From Kofleriaceae bacterium (GTDB lineage: Bacteria > Myxococcota_A > Polyangia > Haliangiales > Haliangiaceae): a stretch of DNA of 43,299 bases. The translations under genes and the position numbers were made by a program. Where the stretch lies: NCBI GenBank assembly GCA_024762925.1, contig JANTGM010000045.1:1-43299 (forward strand). The letters run 5' to 3'. The first letter of the stretch is position 1. Each line of letters begins with the position of its first letter. The notes below the pieces were generated by a model, which saw only the letters and a list, made by a program, of their open reading frames with translations, ran no database searches and was not told where the DNA came from. Below, one piece after another: positions 25,595-33,746 of the stretch.

Positions 25595-26497
25595 ATGACT
25601 TGGAACGTAGATCAAATCCCCAATCAGGACGGACGAGTGGCAATTGTGACCGGGGCCAATTCAGGCATTGGCCTGGTGGCAGCCCAGACGTTGGCAGACA
25701 AAGGCGCACGCGTGATTTTGGCGTGCCGAAGTGAAGAGCGGGCCAAGAGTGCGCTCTCTGTGATTCGAGAGGCGAATCCCAACGCTGAGGTGGAATACCA
25801 GAATCTGGACCTCGCAAGCCTCGAGTCGATACAAGCATTTGCCGCGAAAATCCTTGAGACCGAAGAGCGGCTCGACCTGCTCATCAACAATGCTGGTGTC
25901 ATGATGCCCCCAAAGCGCAGCGAAACCGCAGATGGTTTCGAGTTGCAGTTTGGCGTTAACCACCTTGGCCACCAGGCGCTAACAGCACTGCTCTTTGAAC
26001 GTATCAACGCAACACCAGGCTCGCGAATCGTCAATGTTGCAAGCCAAGCCCATCGCGGCGGGAAAATCGACTTTGCCGATTTGCAATGGCAGGCACGGGG
26101 CTACAAGAAGATGGCTTCGTATGGCCAAAGCAAGCTCGCCAATTTGCTCTTTACCTTCGAGCTCGACCGAAGACTGAAGGCATCAGGAAGCGAAACGAAA
26201 TCGGTTGCAGCGCATCCTGGTTGGACTGCCACCGACTTGCAGCGTCACAGTTTTAGCGCCCGAGTTTTCAATCCACTCTTGGCAATGAAACCAGAGCAAG
26301 GGGCGTTGCCAACCCTTCGTGCGGCAACCGATCCTGAGGTCAAAGGAGGAGAGTACTTTGGACCGTGCGGAATGCTCGAAATACGTGGCAACCCTGTGGA
26401 GGTTGGCAGCTCAAAGCGCGCTCGTGACACTGACAGTGCTGCAAAGCTGTGGCAGGTGAGCGAAGAACTCACGGGTGTGCGTTTCAAGCGCCTATAA
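25595..26497 (+). CDS. Short-chain dehydrogenase/reductase
   Basis: A 300-residue NAD(P)-dependent oxidoreductase. The cofactor motif is VTGANSGIGLVAAQTL from about residue 19, NNAG is present, and the catalytic pair is in SYGQSKLANLLF (Y-x-x-x-K). The text resembles the retinol/protochlorophyllide reductase-like group (LDLASLESIQAFA, VNHLGHQALTALL), which is broad in bacteria. The substrate is unknown. It is placed behind a promoter overlapped by a TetR-type palindrome, with the repressor gene divergent, so it is probably induced by a small hydrophobic compound. Confidence 0.93.
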   Translation: MTWNVDQIPNQDGRVAIVTGANSGIGLVAAQTLADKGARVILACRSEERAKSALSVIREANPNAEVEYQNLDLASLESIQAFAAKILETEERLDLLINNAGVMMPPKRSETADGFELQFGVNHLGHQALTALLFERINATPGSRIVNVASQAHRGGKIDFADLQWQARGYKKMASYGQSKLANLLFTFELDRRLKASGSETKSVAAHPGWTATDLQRHSFSARVFNPLLAMKPEQGALPTLRAATDPEVKGGEYFGPCGMLEIRGNPVEVGSSKRARDTDSAAKLWQVSEELTGVRFKRL

Positions 26498-26518
26498 GGC
26501 GATGCCCGAAAGCCTGCA

Positions 26519-26538
26519 AGGCCCGCACGAACGGGCCT
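26519..26538. terminator. Hairpin between convergent genes
   Basis: AGGCCCG-CACGAA-CGGGCCT forms a perfect 7-bp GC-rich stem between the SDR gene and the convergent lipoprotein gene. It lacks a U tract but is symmetrically placed for bidirectional termination. Confidence 0.45.
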
Positions 26539-26559
26539 CGAAGGTTGGCTGACAGGGGC

Positions 26560-27339
26560 CTACTTCTTTGGACAGGATGCCTGTCCAGGCATGCTCTCGG
26601 CGATAGCGCAATCGGCGAGGTCACAGCCGCCTGCCTTGCACGCATCGACGTCGGTCTTGAAGCACCGACCCTCAAAGGTCACGTTGCATCCCTTGTCGCC
26701 AGCTTTGAGATCGGTGAGTTCACCTTTGGCAGGTGCTACCTTTGCATCAACAGATGTGGGCGGCGTCGAAGCGTCCTCGGCCGGCATCATCGCCGCCATG
26801 AATGCGATCATCATTGCGCGGCGAGCTTCTTTCGGCCCCTCAAAGACAACCTTCTCGCTCATCTCTGGCATCGCCAACAGACCATCATCGCCTATCGTCG
26901 AGACTGTCTCCCGCTTGACGGTGATCGAGCCATCCTCCGCGATGATCATTGTTTCGTCTTCGCCCTCAAACGTGACCGTCCCGTCCGCCGTGATCTTAGC
27001 GATGACCTTTCCATCTTTGTCGGTCACACTGCCATCGGTCGCTAGCTTTATGACCGTCTTGCCGTCGACGGTGACATTGCCTTCATCATCCAATGCAATC
27101 TCTTCAGGGCCGTCAGGGTTGTTCTCACCTTTCTCGACTTTCAGCTTGGCAGCCTTGAGGACTAGGCCCGAGGCCGTCGGCTGAGCTGCGACGACGGGAG
27201 CGGTTGGCTTCTTCGGAGCTTCGGTATTCTTCGGAGCTTCGGTATTCTTCGGAGCTTCGGTAGGCTTCTCTTCGTTCTTTTTGCTGCAGGATGCCAGGAG
27301 ACTCGCCGCAAGCGTTAGTATGAGAATTTTGTTGAGCAT
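26560..27339 (-). CDS. Lipoprotein with acidic DG repeats and cysteine-rich end
   Basis: A 259-residue lipoprotein; the lipobox LLASC gives lipidation at C18. A linker has three perfect NTEAP/K repeats (DNA repeat 27209-27262). The central region repeats a ~17-residue unit centred on D-G-x-V/I-T: DDEGNVTVDGK, ATDGSVTDKDGK, TADGTVTFEGE, AEDGSITVKRE. This suggests a beta-solenoid or a calcium-binding stack. The C-terminal 45 residues carry six cysteines (GCNVTFEGRC to GQASC). No named family. The gene is divergent from the first EF-hand operon; the intervening DNA contains that operon's enhancer and sigma-54 promoter. Confidence 0.75.
   Translation of the reverse strand: MLNKILILTLAASLLASCSKKNEEKPTEAPKNTEAPKNTEAPKKPTAPVVAAQPTASGLVLKAAKLKVEKGENNPDGPEEIALDDEGNVTVDGKTVIKLATDGSVTDKDGKVIAKITADGTVTFEGEDETMIIAEDGSITVKRETVSTIGDDGLLAMPEMSEKVVFEGPKEARRAMMIAFMAAMMPAEDASTPPTSVDAKVAPAKGELTDLKAGDKGCNVTFEGRCFKTDVDACKAGGCDLADCAIAESMPGQASCPKK
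27209..27262. repeat. Three tandem 18-bp repeats inside the lipoprotein gene
   Basis: The unit TTCTTCGGAGCTTCGGTA occurs three times without change and encodes the repeated proline-containing linker of the lipoprotein. It is a site prone to expansion or contraction. Confidence 0.9.
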
Positions 27340-27464
27340 GGCAGTCCGATAGCACTCATGCGACTCGGCCTCAATAGCTCCAAACGCCGGTTGGGGTTGG
27401 GTGAAAGTATTCGAGATTGCGCTCACAATTGCGCATACCGTCGCTCTAGCGAAGTTTGCAGAGG

Positions 27465-27501
27465 CTGCGGAATCTGCAGACTGCCTCTGCAGCTTTCGCA
27501 G
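27465..27501. promoter_or_regulatory. Paired upstream activator sites, first EF-hand operon
   Basis: Two CTGC-N7-GCAG sites: CTGCGGAATCTGCAG (27465-27479) and CTGCAGCTTTCGCAG (27487-27501). Their centres are 22 bp apart, about two helical turns, and the nearer centre is 60 bp before the -24 box. The first is a near-perfect palindrome and is repeated exactly upstream of the second EF-hand gene. They are probably bound by the NtrC-type regulator at 29578-30912. Confidence 0.7.
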
Positions 27502-27553
27502 CCGAGGTCTGACCGGAAACTGCGATTTCAGGGCCTTGGAGTGAGAAGTCGAT

Positions 27554-27569
27554 TGGCATCGCACTTGCT
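27554..27569 (+). promoter_or_regulatory. Sigma-54 promoter of the first EF-hand operon
   Basis: TGGCATCGCACTTGCT matches the consensus TGGCACR-N4-TTGCW at correct spacing, with GG at -24 and GC at -12. It lies 34 bp before the EF-hand start codon. The NtrC-type activator encoded in the same apparent operon suits it. Confidence 0.7.
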
Positions 27570-27603
27570 CAAATAGAATACGAACCCAAACAAGGAGCTT
27601 TTC

Positions 27604-28215
27604 ATGAGCACAAGTAATAGGAAATTTTCTAAGCGCGCCGGTCTTCTGCTCGCGCTCCCTCTCACCTTTGGCTTGGCAGGCCTGGCTGTGGCACATCCTG
27701 GTGGCGGCCGAGGTGGACCGGGCGGCCCCAGTGCTCACGACGGACCGATGTCCGCAAAGATGCAAGCGTGTCGTGCGAAACACAAAGCCAAGAGGCTTGC
27801 AGTCGCCGACACAAACAAGGATGGGAAGGTTAGCCCCGAAGAGCGAAAGCTTGCGCACGAAACGCGCAAGGCTGCGCGACTCGCTGAGTACGACAAGGAT
27901 AGGAGCGGTGATTTGAGTGAAGCGGAGCGCAAAGAGGCGCGTCACGACAAGATGGTCGAGAAGTTCGAAGAGCTCGACACCAACTCGAATGCCGAAGTGA
28001 GCCTTGCTGAAGCAGAAGCGAGTTGTAGCCCACTTAGCCGCCACTTCGACAAAGTCGATGCGGATGGCAACGGCTCGATCACTTGGACCGAATTCGAAGC
28101 TGAGGCGAAGAAGCATATCAAGCGCGGTCGCCGTGGTAAGGGAATGCGCGGTCATCATGGTCGCTTTGGCAAGCGTGGCCGTGGCATGCACAAAGGGAGT
28201 CAAGACGCCAAGTAG
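27604..28215 (+). CDS. Secreted EF-hand protein (first)
   Basis: A 203-residue exported protein with a signal peptide (residues 1-30, ends AVA). Four EF-hand loops are at 69-80, 97-108, 125-136 and 152-163, for example [12 protein letters not shown] and [12 protein letters not shown]. The third ([12 protein letters not shown]) has Ala at the position usually held by Gly and may be weak. The ends are His-, Gly- and Arg-rich ([10 protein letters not shown]), so other metals are possible. The AAGGAG ribosome-binding site is 5-6 bases from the ATG. A sigma-54 promoter precedes it, and the kinase gene begins 18 bp downstream, so it heads a three-gene operon. Such periplasmic partners beside kinase/NtrC pairs recall ZraP, though ZraP has no EF-hands. 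Confidence 0.9.
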   Translation: MSTSNRKFSKRAGLLLALPLTFGLAGLAVAHPGGGRGGPGGPSAHDGPMSAKMQACRAKHKAKRLAVADTNKDGKVSPEERKLAHETRKAARLAEYDKDRSGDLSEAERKEARHDKMVEKFEELDTNSNAEVSLAEAEASCSPLSRHFDKVDADGNGSITWTEFEAEAKKHIKRGRRGKGMRGHHGRFGKRGRGMHKGSQDAK

Positions 28216-28232
28216 CGTTGGTGTAATTGGGC

Positions 28233-29573
28233 ATGATGGGCGGCCCGCACGTGGAACCGATTCTCCCCCAGCTCCGCAGGCGGGTCGCCATGCTCTACAA
28301 TGAGGGCCTGGTGACAACGCGTAAATCAGTTTTCCATTGGAGTCGCTTTGTGCTCGTAGGCACAATCGTCTTCATGGGCGCAGCCCTTCTGCTCACTGTG
28401 TGGATTACCTATCGCGGAGTGGGCAATGCCTCCGAGGCTTTGGTGCGTGGTCAAGCTTCAGCCCTCCAGGCAGATTTGCGCGGCGAGTTTCGCTATCTCG
28501 AAGGTCCTCCAACCAACCAGGACTTGGAGGAGATTCTAGAGACCTACGAAGAGTCGGGCCTTCGCTATATTGCAGTTGTGAGACGCCGTGAAGTCGTCGC
28601 GCACGCAGGTTCTCCTGCACTTGACGACCCGCGAGCGCTCCTGCAATCGGTGCGTCGAGGTGAGCCAACCAAGCATAAAGGTCGCGTACGACTTCTTCTT
28701 AGAGCGCCTCGGGTTCGAGGTGCAAGGCGTGGTCCTGGCGGCGTTCGGGCCAAGGGCCCTCCGCCCATCTACATCGAATTCGTACCGATAGAAGCGGAGG
28801 CCCTGCGCGATTCCTCCTCTCGTAGTCTCATGGTCGGCGCGGGAGCTGCAGCGTTGTTGCTTCTTATTGCTGGTTCGCTGATGCGCTGGTTTGTGCATCA
28901 AGACAAGCTGCGGGTGCAGCAAGAGAACGATCGTCGCCTAAAGAGCCTTGGTGAGATGTCCGCAGTCCTCGCTCACGAGATACGCAATCCACTGGCGTCG
29001 CTGAAGGGCAATGCGCAGATCTTGGAGAAGCTCATTGAGAAGGAGGGTGCGCCCGATGGCAAGTCTGCTGGCAAGGCGCGACGGGTTGTCGGTGAGGCAA
29101 GTCGTCTTGAAGCACTGATCAACGATCTGTTGAACTTTGCAAAGAGCGGTGAGTTGCGTCGCGAGAGTGTAGATCCTGGCGAGTTGCTGAAGTCATGCGC
29201 TGAGAGTGTTCCCGGAGGAAGCATCGAAGTGGATGTGAGCCAAGCCCCTGACCATTGGTTGCTCGATGCTGCTCGTATGGAGCAAGTGCTCAGCAATCTG
29301 CTTACGAATGCCGTACAGGTTAGCGACCAAGTCACAGCTTCAGTGGCAGTGGAGGCCAAGAGACTGGTCTACGTTGTGCGCGATTATGGCACCGGTCTCA
29401 ATGAAGCCGATATCGATCAGCTCTTTGAGCCCTTTCATACCAAGAAGGTGAATGGAACAGGGCTTGGGCTCGCGGTCGCAAAGCGGCTTGTGGAGTTGCA
29501 TGATGGTACGATTGAGGGGCGCAATGCCGACGGTGGCGGAGCAGAGTTCCGCATCGAGATACCCGCACAGTAG
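28233..29573 (+). CDS. Membrane sensor histidine kinase (NtrB/ZraS-like)
   Basis: A 446-residue kinase. Transmembrane helices are near residues 34-57 and 200-218, bracketing a ~140-residue periplasmic sensor region. A HAMP is not obvious. The phosphorylated His is H248 in [15 protein letters not shown]. The ATP-binding domain shows LLTNAVQ (N-box), DYGTGL and [15 protein letters not shown]. The form of the H-box and the pairing with a sigma-54 activator point to the NtrB/ZraS/AtoS class. The first ATG is 28233; a TTG at 28227 and an ATG at 28290 are in frame, and no strong ribosome-binding site decides among them. The gene lies 5 bp before the regulator gene. Confidence 0.9.
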   Translation: MMGGPHVEPILPQLRRRVAMLYNEGLVTTRKSVFHWSRFVLVGTIVFMGAALLLTVWITYRGVGNASEALVRGQASALQADLRGEFRYLEGPPTNQDLEEILETYEESGLRYIAVVRRREVVAHAGSPALDDPRALLQSVRRGEPTKHKGRVRLLLRAPRVRGARRGPGGVRAKGPPPIYIEFVPIEAEALRDSSSRSLMVGAGAAALLLLIAGSLMRWFVHQDKLRVQQENDRRLKSLGEMSAVLAHEIRNPLASLKGNAQILEKLIEKEGAPDGKSAGKARRVVGEASRLEALINDLLNFAKSGELRRESVDPGELLKSCAESVPGGSIEVDVSQAPDHWLLDAARMEQVLSNLLTNAVQVSDQVTASVAVEAKRLVYVVRDYGTGLNEADIDQLFEPFHTKKVNGTGLGLAVAKRLVELHDGTIEGRNADGGGAEFRIEIPAQ

Positions 29574-29577
29574 CAGC

Positions 29578-30912
29578 ATGGCACGGATACTTGTTACAGA
29601 CGACGAAGCAGGCATTAGAGAATTTCTCTCAGATGCGCTTGAGCTTGATGATCACGTCCTCGGTGCTGCAGGCAGTGGAGAAGAAGCAATTGCCGAACTC
29701 AAGAAGCGAAGTTACGCACTCTTGATTACCGACTTGAGCATGCCGGGCATCAGTGGGATGGAACTCTTGCGTTGGGTTCGCCGCGAGCAGCCCGAAGTGG
29801 AAGTCATCGTTCTCACAGCGCATGGCACCGTAGACAATGCAGTCGAGGCCATGAAGCTCGGGGCATTCGAGTTTTTGCAGAAGCCAATTAGCGGTCCCGA
29901 CGAGCTGCAGCTTCTCGTGCGCCGGGCACTTGAGCGGCGGCAACTCAAAGACCAGGTTGCACTAAACAGTCGAACCCAAGCAACTGGTCCGCAGCTGAGC
30001 TACGGAGACCCGGCAATGGAACCAGTGGTTCGGGCACTCGGCAAAGTGGCCAAGACCAGTGCCACAGTGCTACTGCTCGGCGAGAGTGGCGTGGGCAAAG
30101 AAGTCGCGGCTCGCGCTGTGCACGAACAGAGCGAGCGCAGTGGCAAGCCGTTCATGGCGATCAACTGTGCGGCGCTCACAGAGACCCTTCTTGAGAGCGA
30201 GCTTTTTGGGCATGAAAAAGGCGCCTTCACGGGAGCGGATGAGCGGCGGAGAGGGCGCATCGAACTCGCAGAAGGTGGCACGTTCTTTCTCGACGAAGTC
30301 GGGGAGCTAAGACCGGAGCTTCAAGCCAAGCTACTTCGAGTCCTGCAAGAGCGGCGCTTCGAACGCGTTGGTGGATCGCAGACCTTAGAGACCGACGTTC
30401 GATGGATTGCTGCAACGAATCGGGACTTGCGCTCGATGATTGAGCACGGGGAGTTTCGCGAGGACCTTTACCATCGGCTCGCAGTGTTTCCGATTCGCCT
30501 GCCACCCTTGCGAGACCGGCCCGCAGACCTGCTTCCGATAGCACGATGTCTCTTGGCACGGGCAAGCGAGAGCGTTGGTAGACCCAATCTGCAGCTCTCT
30601 GGGGAGGCCGAGCAAAAGCTCAAGGCCTACACATGGCCGGGCAATGTACGCGAGCTAGCCAATGCGCTGGAACGCGCGAGTATCCTTGCTGACACCCAGG
30701 TGATTTGCGGAGAAGACCTCTGGCTCGAGAGTGGCGATGTCGCCAGCGCATCGGTGGAGCCATCGGGCGAGGTACGTCACTTGATTGACGTCGAGAGAGA
30801 CGCCATTGCCCATGCTCTTCGTGCGGTCGATGGCAACCGCAGGAAAGCCGCCGATTTGTTGGGCATTGGCGAGCGAACACTCTACGACAAGATCAAGAAG
30901 TACGAGCTGTAA
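29578..30912 (+). CDS. NtrC-family sigma-54-dependent response regulator
   Basis: A 444-residue regulator of classical order. The receiver has DDE near the N-terminus, phosphoacceptor D52 (ITDLSMPG) and KPISGP for the conserved Lys. The AAA+ domain has Walker A GESGVGKE near 168 and the sigma-54-contacting loop GAFTGA near 217-222, then [13 protein letters not shown] as Walker B. A Fis-type helix-turn-helix closes the protein ([20 protein letters not shown]). The frame is open upstream, but the ATG at 29578, 5 bp after the kinase stop, fits the receiver. It is very likely paired with the preceding kinase. Paired CTGC-N7-GCAG sites before both EF-hand genes are its probable targets. Confidence 0.95.
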   Translation: MARILVTDDEAGIREFLSDALELDDHVLGAAGSGEEAIAELKKRSYALLITDLSMPGISGMELLRWVRREQPEVEVIVLTAHGTVDNAVEAMKLGAFEFLQKPISGPDELQLLVRRALERRQLKDQVALNSRTQATGPQLSYGDPAMEPVVRALGKVAKTSATVLLLGESGVGKEVAARAVHEQSERSGKPFMAINCAALTETLLESELFGHEKGAFTGADERRRGRIELAEGGTFFLDEVGELRPELQAKLLRVLQERRFERVGGSQTLETDVRWIAATNRDLRSMIEHGEFREDLYHRLAVFPIRLPPLRDRPADLLPIARCLLARASESVGRPNLQLSGEAEQKLKAYTWPGNVRELANALERASILADTQVICGEDLWLESGDVASASVEPSGEVRHLIDVERDAIAHALRAVDGNRRKAADLLGIGERTLYDKIKKYEL

Positions 30913-30962
30913 GCGTTCTCGCAAACGAGGATGTCTCGCTCCCCCGACTCTTACAGAGAGTA

Positions 30963-31376
30963 CTACTTTTTCTTAAGCGGAGGGAGCCCGAATGGACCCT
31001 CCAATCGCGGATAGAGCGCACCAAATGCACCCGCTCCTACGAAGACACCCGCGAACGCCGCAATTGCGTAGAGCTTGCCCTCTCCAACATTTACGAGGAT
31101 TGGACCAGGACACATGCCAGTGAGGGACCATCCAATACCAAAGAGTATGCCACCCACAATATTGCCACGATGTCGCGGTTTGGTTGATGGAACAATCCCG
31201 CGACGCTTCAGCAAAAGCAGACCAGGGGCGATGACAGCGATGGCAACTCCGATAATTCCGTACATCTGAAACTCCGTGAAGAGAAACATGCCTTGCACGT
31301 AGTTGTAGTCCGCTGCACCACTGCGACTGAGAATCCAGCCAAAGACAATTCCGAATGCTAAGTAAAATGCTGGCAT
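30963..31376 (-). CDS. YeeE/YedE-family half-size transporter, second gene
   Basis: A 137-residue membrane protein of the YeeE/YedE (sulphur transport) superfamily. Four hydrophobic segments are visible, with the conserved GIGWSLTGMCPGP motif whose Cys is typical of thiosulphate-type transport. The N-terminal part fits the family helices. It starts 1 bp after the stop of the 181-residue partner gene, so the two are co-translated half-transporters, the common two-gene form. Relatives move thiosulphate or other sulphur species; YedE has also been linked to selenium. The actual substrate is unknown. Confidence 0.85.
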   Translation of the reverse strand: MPAFYLAFGIVFGWILSRSGAADYNYVQGMFLFTEFQMYGIIGVAIAVIAPGLLLLKRRGIVPSTKPRHRGNIVGGILFGIGWSLTGMCPGPILVNVGEGKLYAIAAFAGVFVGAGAFGALYPRLEGPFGLPPLKKK

Positions 31377-31377
31377 C

Positions 31378-31923
31378 TTAGAAGCCTAGGATTACGCGGT
31401 AGAGGAGGTTGCTTGTGACCACGCCAGCGGCCATGAAGCTAAGTACCGTGACCACGCTTGAGAGTTCCAGATTGGAAATCCCAAAGATGCCATGCCCACT
31501 TGTGCAACCACCTGCGAGGCGGGTGCCAAAACCAATGAACAAACCGCCAATGAACATCCACAGAACTTTTCCGGCAGGGCCCCAACCAACGGCGATGTCG
31601 AAAATTCCGAGATCCCACAATGGTGACCACGTGCCACTTTCAATAACGGCCGAAAGCACGCCACCAAGTACAAGTCCGAGCAGTATTGGCAATCGCCACG
31701 AATGAGTGGAGACAAGCGACTCACGTCGAAAGTATGGCGCGGGGATTACGAGTGAGCAGATGTTCTCAATGCCTGTAGAAATGCCTAGCCGCTTTCTTGC
31801 AACGGTCAAGAGAACCAACGTGAGGACGCCAATCCCCGTGCCCGCAATCGCCCAGTGATACGGGGCTATATGGTTTAGAATTAACACGGGATGAGTGTCG
31901 CAACTTGGCACGAAGATCGCCAT
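31378..31923 (-). CDS. YeeE/YedE-family half-size transporter, first gene
   Basis: A 181-residue membrane protein with five or so hydrophobic segments. GFGTRLAGGCTSGHGIFG carries the conserved Cys motif of YeeE/YedE. The TARKRLGIS and FRRES segments between helices match the family loops. It forms an operon with the 137-residue gene, 1 bp downstream. The start ATG at 31923 is 112 bp after the stop of the aldehyde dehydrogenase gene on the same strand. It probably imports a reduced sulphur compound; the direction and substrate are not shown. Confidence 0.85.
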   Translation of the reverse strand: MAIFVPSCDTHPVLILNHIAPYHWAIAGTGIGVLTLVLLTVARKRLGISTGIENICSLVIPAPYFRRESLVSTHSWRLPILLGLVLGGVLSAVIESGTWSPLWDLGIFDIAVGWGPAGKVLWMFIGGLFIGFGTRLAGGCTSGHGIFGISNLELSSVVTVLSFMAAGVVTSNLLYRVILGF

Positions 31924-32035
31924 CTGTCACTTCACCGAGTGGACGCACTGACAATGCGACCACAGATGATGTTTCTTTGTTGCTTCGTCGAGAGCCTGCG
32001 CCGTGTTCGTTCTGGGCGCGAAAACAGATTAGAGG

Positions 32036-33565
32036 CTAATCACCAAATTCAATGCCTTGGGCGAGGGGTAGCGACCCAGACCAGTTGATGGTGCAGGTTT
32101 GCCTGCGCATATACGTCTTCCACGCGTCAGAGCCTGACTCACGTCCACCACCAGTGTCTTTCTCACCTCCAAAGGCGCCCCCAATCTCTGCTCCACTCGT
32201 GCCAATGTTTACGTTTGCAATGCCGCAGTCGGACCCTTTGGCCGATAGGAAATGCTCTCCGGTAGAAAGACCGCTTGTGAAGATGGCGCTTGAGAGTCCT
32301 TGAGGCACGTCATTCTGTGCTGTGATGGCTTGGTCCAGATCGCTGAAGCTCATGAGGTAGAGGAGCGGAGCAAATGTTTCTTCACGAAGCACATCGGCCC
32401 CCAGTGGCATGCGCATGATGGTGGGCTGCACGTGAAACGGTCCAACATCGGGAAGAGAAGCACCACCAGTAAGCACCTCGCCGCCCTGTGCCCTCGCCCT
32501 CTCGATGGCCGCCATCATTGTCGAAACGGCAGCGGCGTTTGCAAGTGGCCCCATTAGCGTCGAATGGTCGAGTGGGTCGCCAATTCTGACGGTTGCGTAA
32601 GCTTTCACGAGTGAGTCTGCGAGTTTCTCTGAGAGACTCTCGTGAACAAAGACTCGCCTCGTTGAAGTGCAGCGCTGGCCTGCTGTACCAACCGCGCCAA
32701 AAACGATTGCGCGGGTCGCCAGGTCTAAATCGGCATCCTCTGCGACGATGATGGCGTTGTTTCCCCCAAGCTCAAGCAGCGATCGCCCCAAGCGTGCAGC
32801 CACCGCTTGCGCAACGTCACGTCCGACCGGAACCGACCCTGTGAAGCTCACAAGAGGAAATCGTGAATCAGCAACTAGTGGTTTGGCAATTGCCTCGTTC
32901 GATCCAATGAGAAGATTGAAAACTCCTGCAAGCCCATGGTCGGCCATGACTTGATTGCAAATGTGTTGAACCGCTACGGAGACAAGAGGCGTGGTTGGTG
33001 ACGGCTTCCAAACCATCGTGTCTCCGCAGATTGCCGCGAGGGCTGCGTTCCAAGACCACACGGCAACCGGGAAATTGAAGGCGCTGATGATGGCAACCGG
33101 GCCAATTGGATGCCACTGCTCGTACATTCGGTGACCTGGCCTCTCTGAGTGCATCGTGGAGCCACAGAGTTGTCTTGAGAGTCCCACCGCAAAGTCACAG
33201 ATGTCGATCATCTCTTGGACTTCGCCAATTCCCTCGGCCCGAATTTTCCCCATCTCCAAGCTGACCATCTCTCCGAGGGGCTCACATTTCTCTCGAAGAG
33301 CATTGCCCAGATCGCGAACGACGAGTCCGCGCTTTGGGGCGGGCACCTCGCGCCACGTTACAAAGGTGCGCGCGCTCTCCTCAACGACGGTCTCGTATTG
33401 TGTACGCGACGCCATTTGCACCGAGCCAAGTTTTTCACCAGTGTTTGGGTTGAGTGACACCAGTTCTTGGCTTCCTGGTTCAGCAAGCCACGCGTCTTGA
33501 CCTGTACAGGCTCCAAGGTTTTTCTCGCTGAGGTTGAGGGCTTCAAAGATGCTTGCAGTCTTCAT
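32036..33565 (-). CDS. Aldehyde dehydrogenase, ALDH7/antiquitin (aminoadipate-semialdehyde) type
   Basis: A 509-residue NAD-dependent enzyme. The NAD-binding and catalytic landmarks are VVWKPSPTTPL, FTGSVPVG, LELGGNNAIIV (catalytic Glu) and GTAGQRCTSTRR (catalytic Cys). The text FNFPVAVWSWNAALAAICGD and INIGTSGAEIGGAFGGEKDTGGGRESGSDAW-type ending (here VNIGTSGAEIGGAFGGEK) is typical of the ALDH7A1/AmaB group, which oxidises alpha-aminoadipic semialdehyde in lysine catabolism. The frame is open to an ATG at 33628, but the ATG at 33565 fits the family and leaves the 33608-33644 enhancer outside the gene. There is no lysine-degradation gene next to it, so specificity is inferred from sequence only. 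Confidence 0.92.
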   Translation of the reverse strand: MKTASIFEALNLSEKNLGACTGQDAWLAEPGSQELVSLNPNTGEKLGSVQMASRTQYETVVEESARTFVTWREVPAPKRGLVVRDLGNALREKCEPLGEMVSLEMGKIRAEGIGEVQEMIDICDFAVGLSRQLCGSTMHSERPGHRMYEQWHPIGPVAIISAFNFPVAVWSWNAALAAICGDTMVWKPSPTTPLVSVAVQHICNQVMADHGLAGVFNLLIGSNEAIAKPLVADSRFPLVSFTGSVPVGRDVAQAVAARLGRSLLELGGNNAIIVAEDADLDLATRAIVFGAVGTAGQRCTSTRRVFVHESLSEKLADSLVKAYATVRIGDPLDHSTLMGPLANAAAVSTMMAAIERARAQGGEVLTGGASLPDVGPFHVQPTIMRMPLGADVLREETFAPLLYLMSFSDLDQAITAQNDVPQGLSSAIFTSGLSTGEHFLSAKGSDCGIANVNIGTSGAEIGGAFGGEKDTGGGRESGSDAWKTYMRRQTCTINWSGSLPLAQGIEFGD

Positions 33566-33607
33566 GGCAGACGCATCATGCCCGAGCGGTGATTGCTTGT
33601 CGCGAAG

Positions 33608-33644
33608 CTGCGGCTTTGGCAGGCTCATTCTGCGGAATCTGCAG
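33608..33644. promoter_or_regulatory. Paired upstream activator sites, second EF-hand gene
   Basis: CTGCGGCTTTGGCAG (33608-33622) and CTGCGGAATCTGCAG (33630-33644), centres 22 bp apart, the nearer centre 60 bp before the -24 box. This is the same geometry as upstream of the first EF-hand gene, and the near site is identical in sequence to one of its sites. Confidence 0.7.
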
Positions 33645-33696
33645 TGCGAACTTCATAGATGGATCAGTAGTTTAGTTGTTTTAGCTACTTAGGCTG

Positions 33697-33712
33697 TGGC
33701 ACAGGCCTTGTA
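33697..33712 (+). promoter_or_regulatory. Sigma-54 promoter of the second EF-hand gene
   Basis: TGGCACAGGCCTTGTA has a perfect -24 half (TGGCAC) and correct spacing; the -12 is TTGT instead of TTGC. It lies 34 bp before the start codon, exactly as in the first EF-hand operon. Confidence 0.65.
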
Positions 33713-33746
33713 CTACCAGAGGGCAACCCCAACTAAGGAGCACCGC

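Noticed and set aside
29581-29597. Sigma-54-like match at the start of the NtrC-type gene
   Set aside because: TGGCAC is followed by TTG one base too far and without GC; it is inside the operon and coding sequence.
32036-33628. Aldehyde dehydrogenase start at 33628
   Set aside because: The extra 21 residues are not family-like and the region 33608-33644 holds enhancer sites; the ATG at 33565 is preferred.
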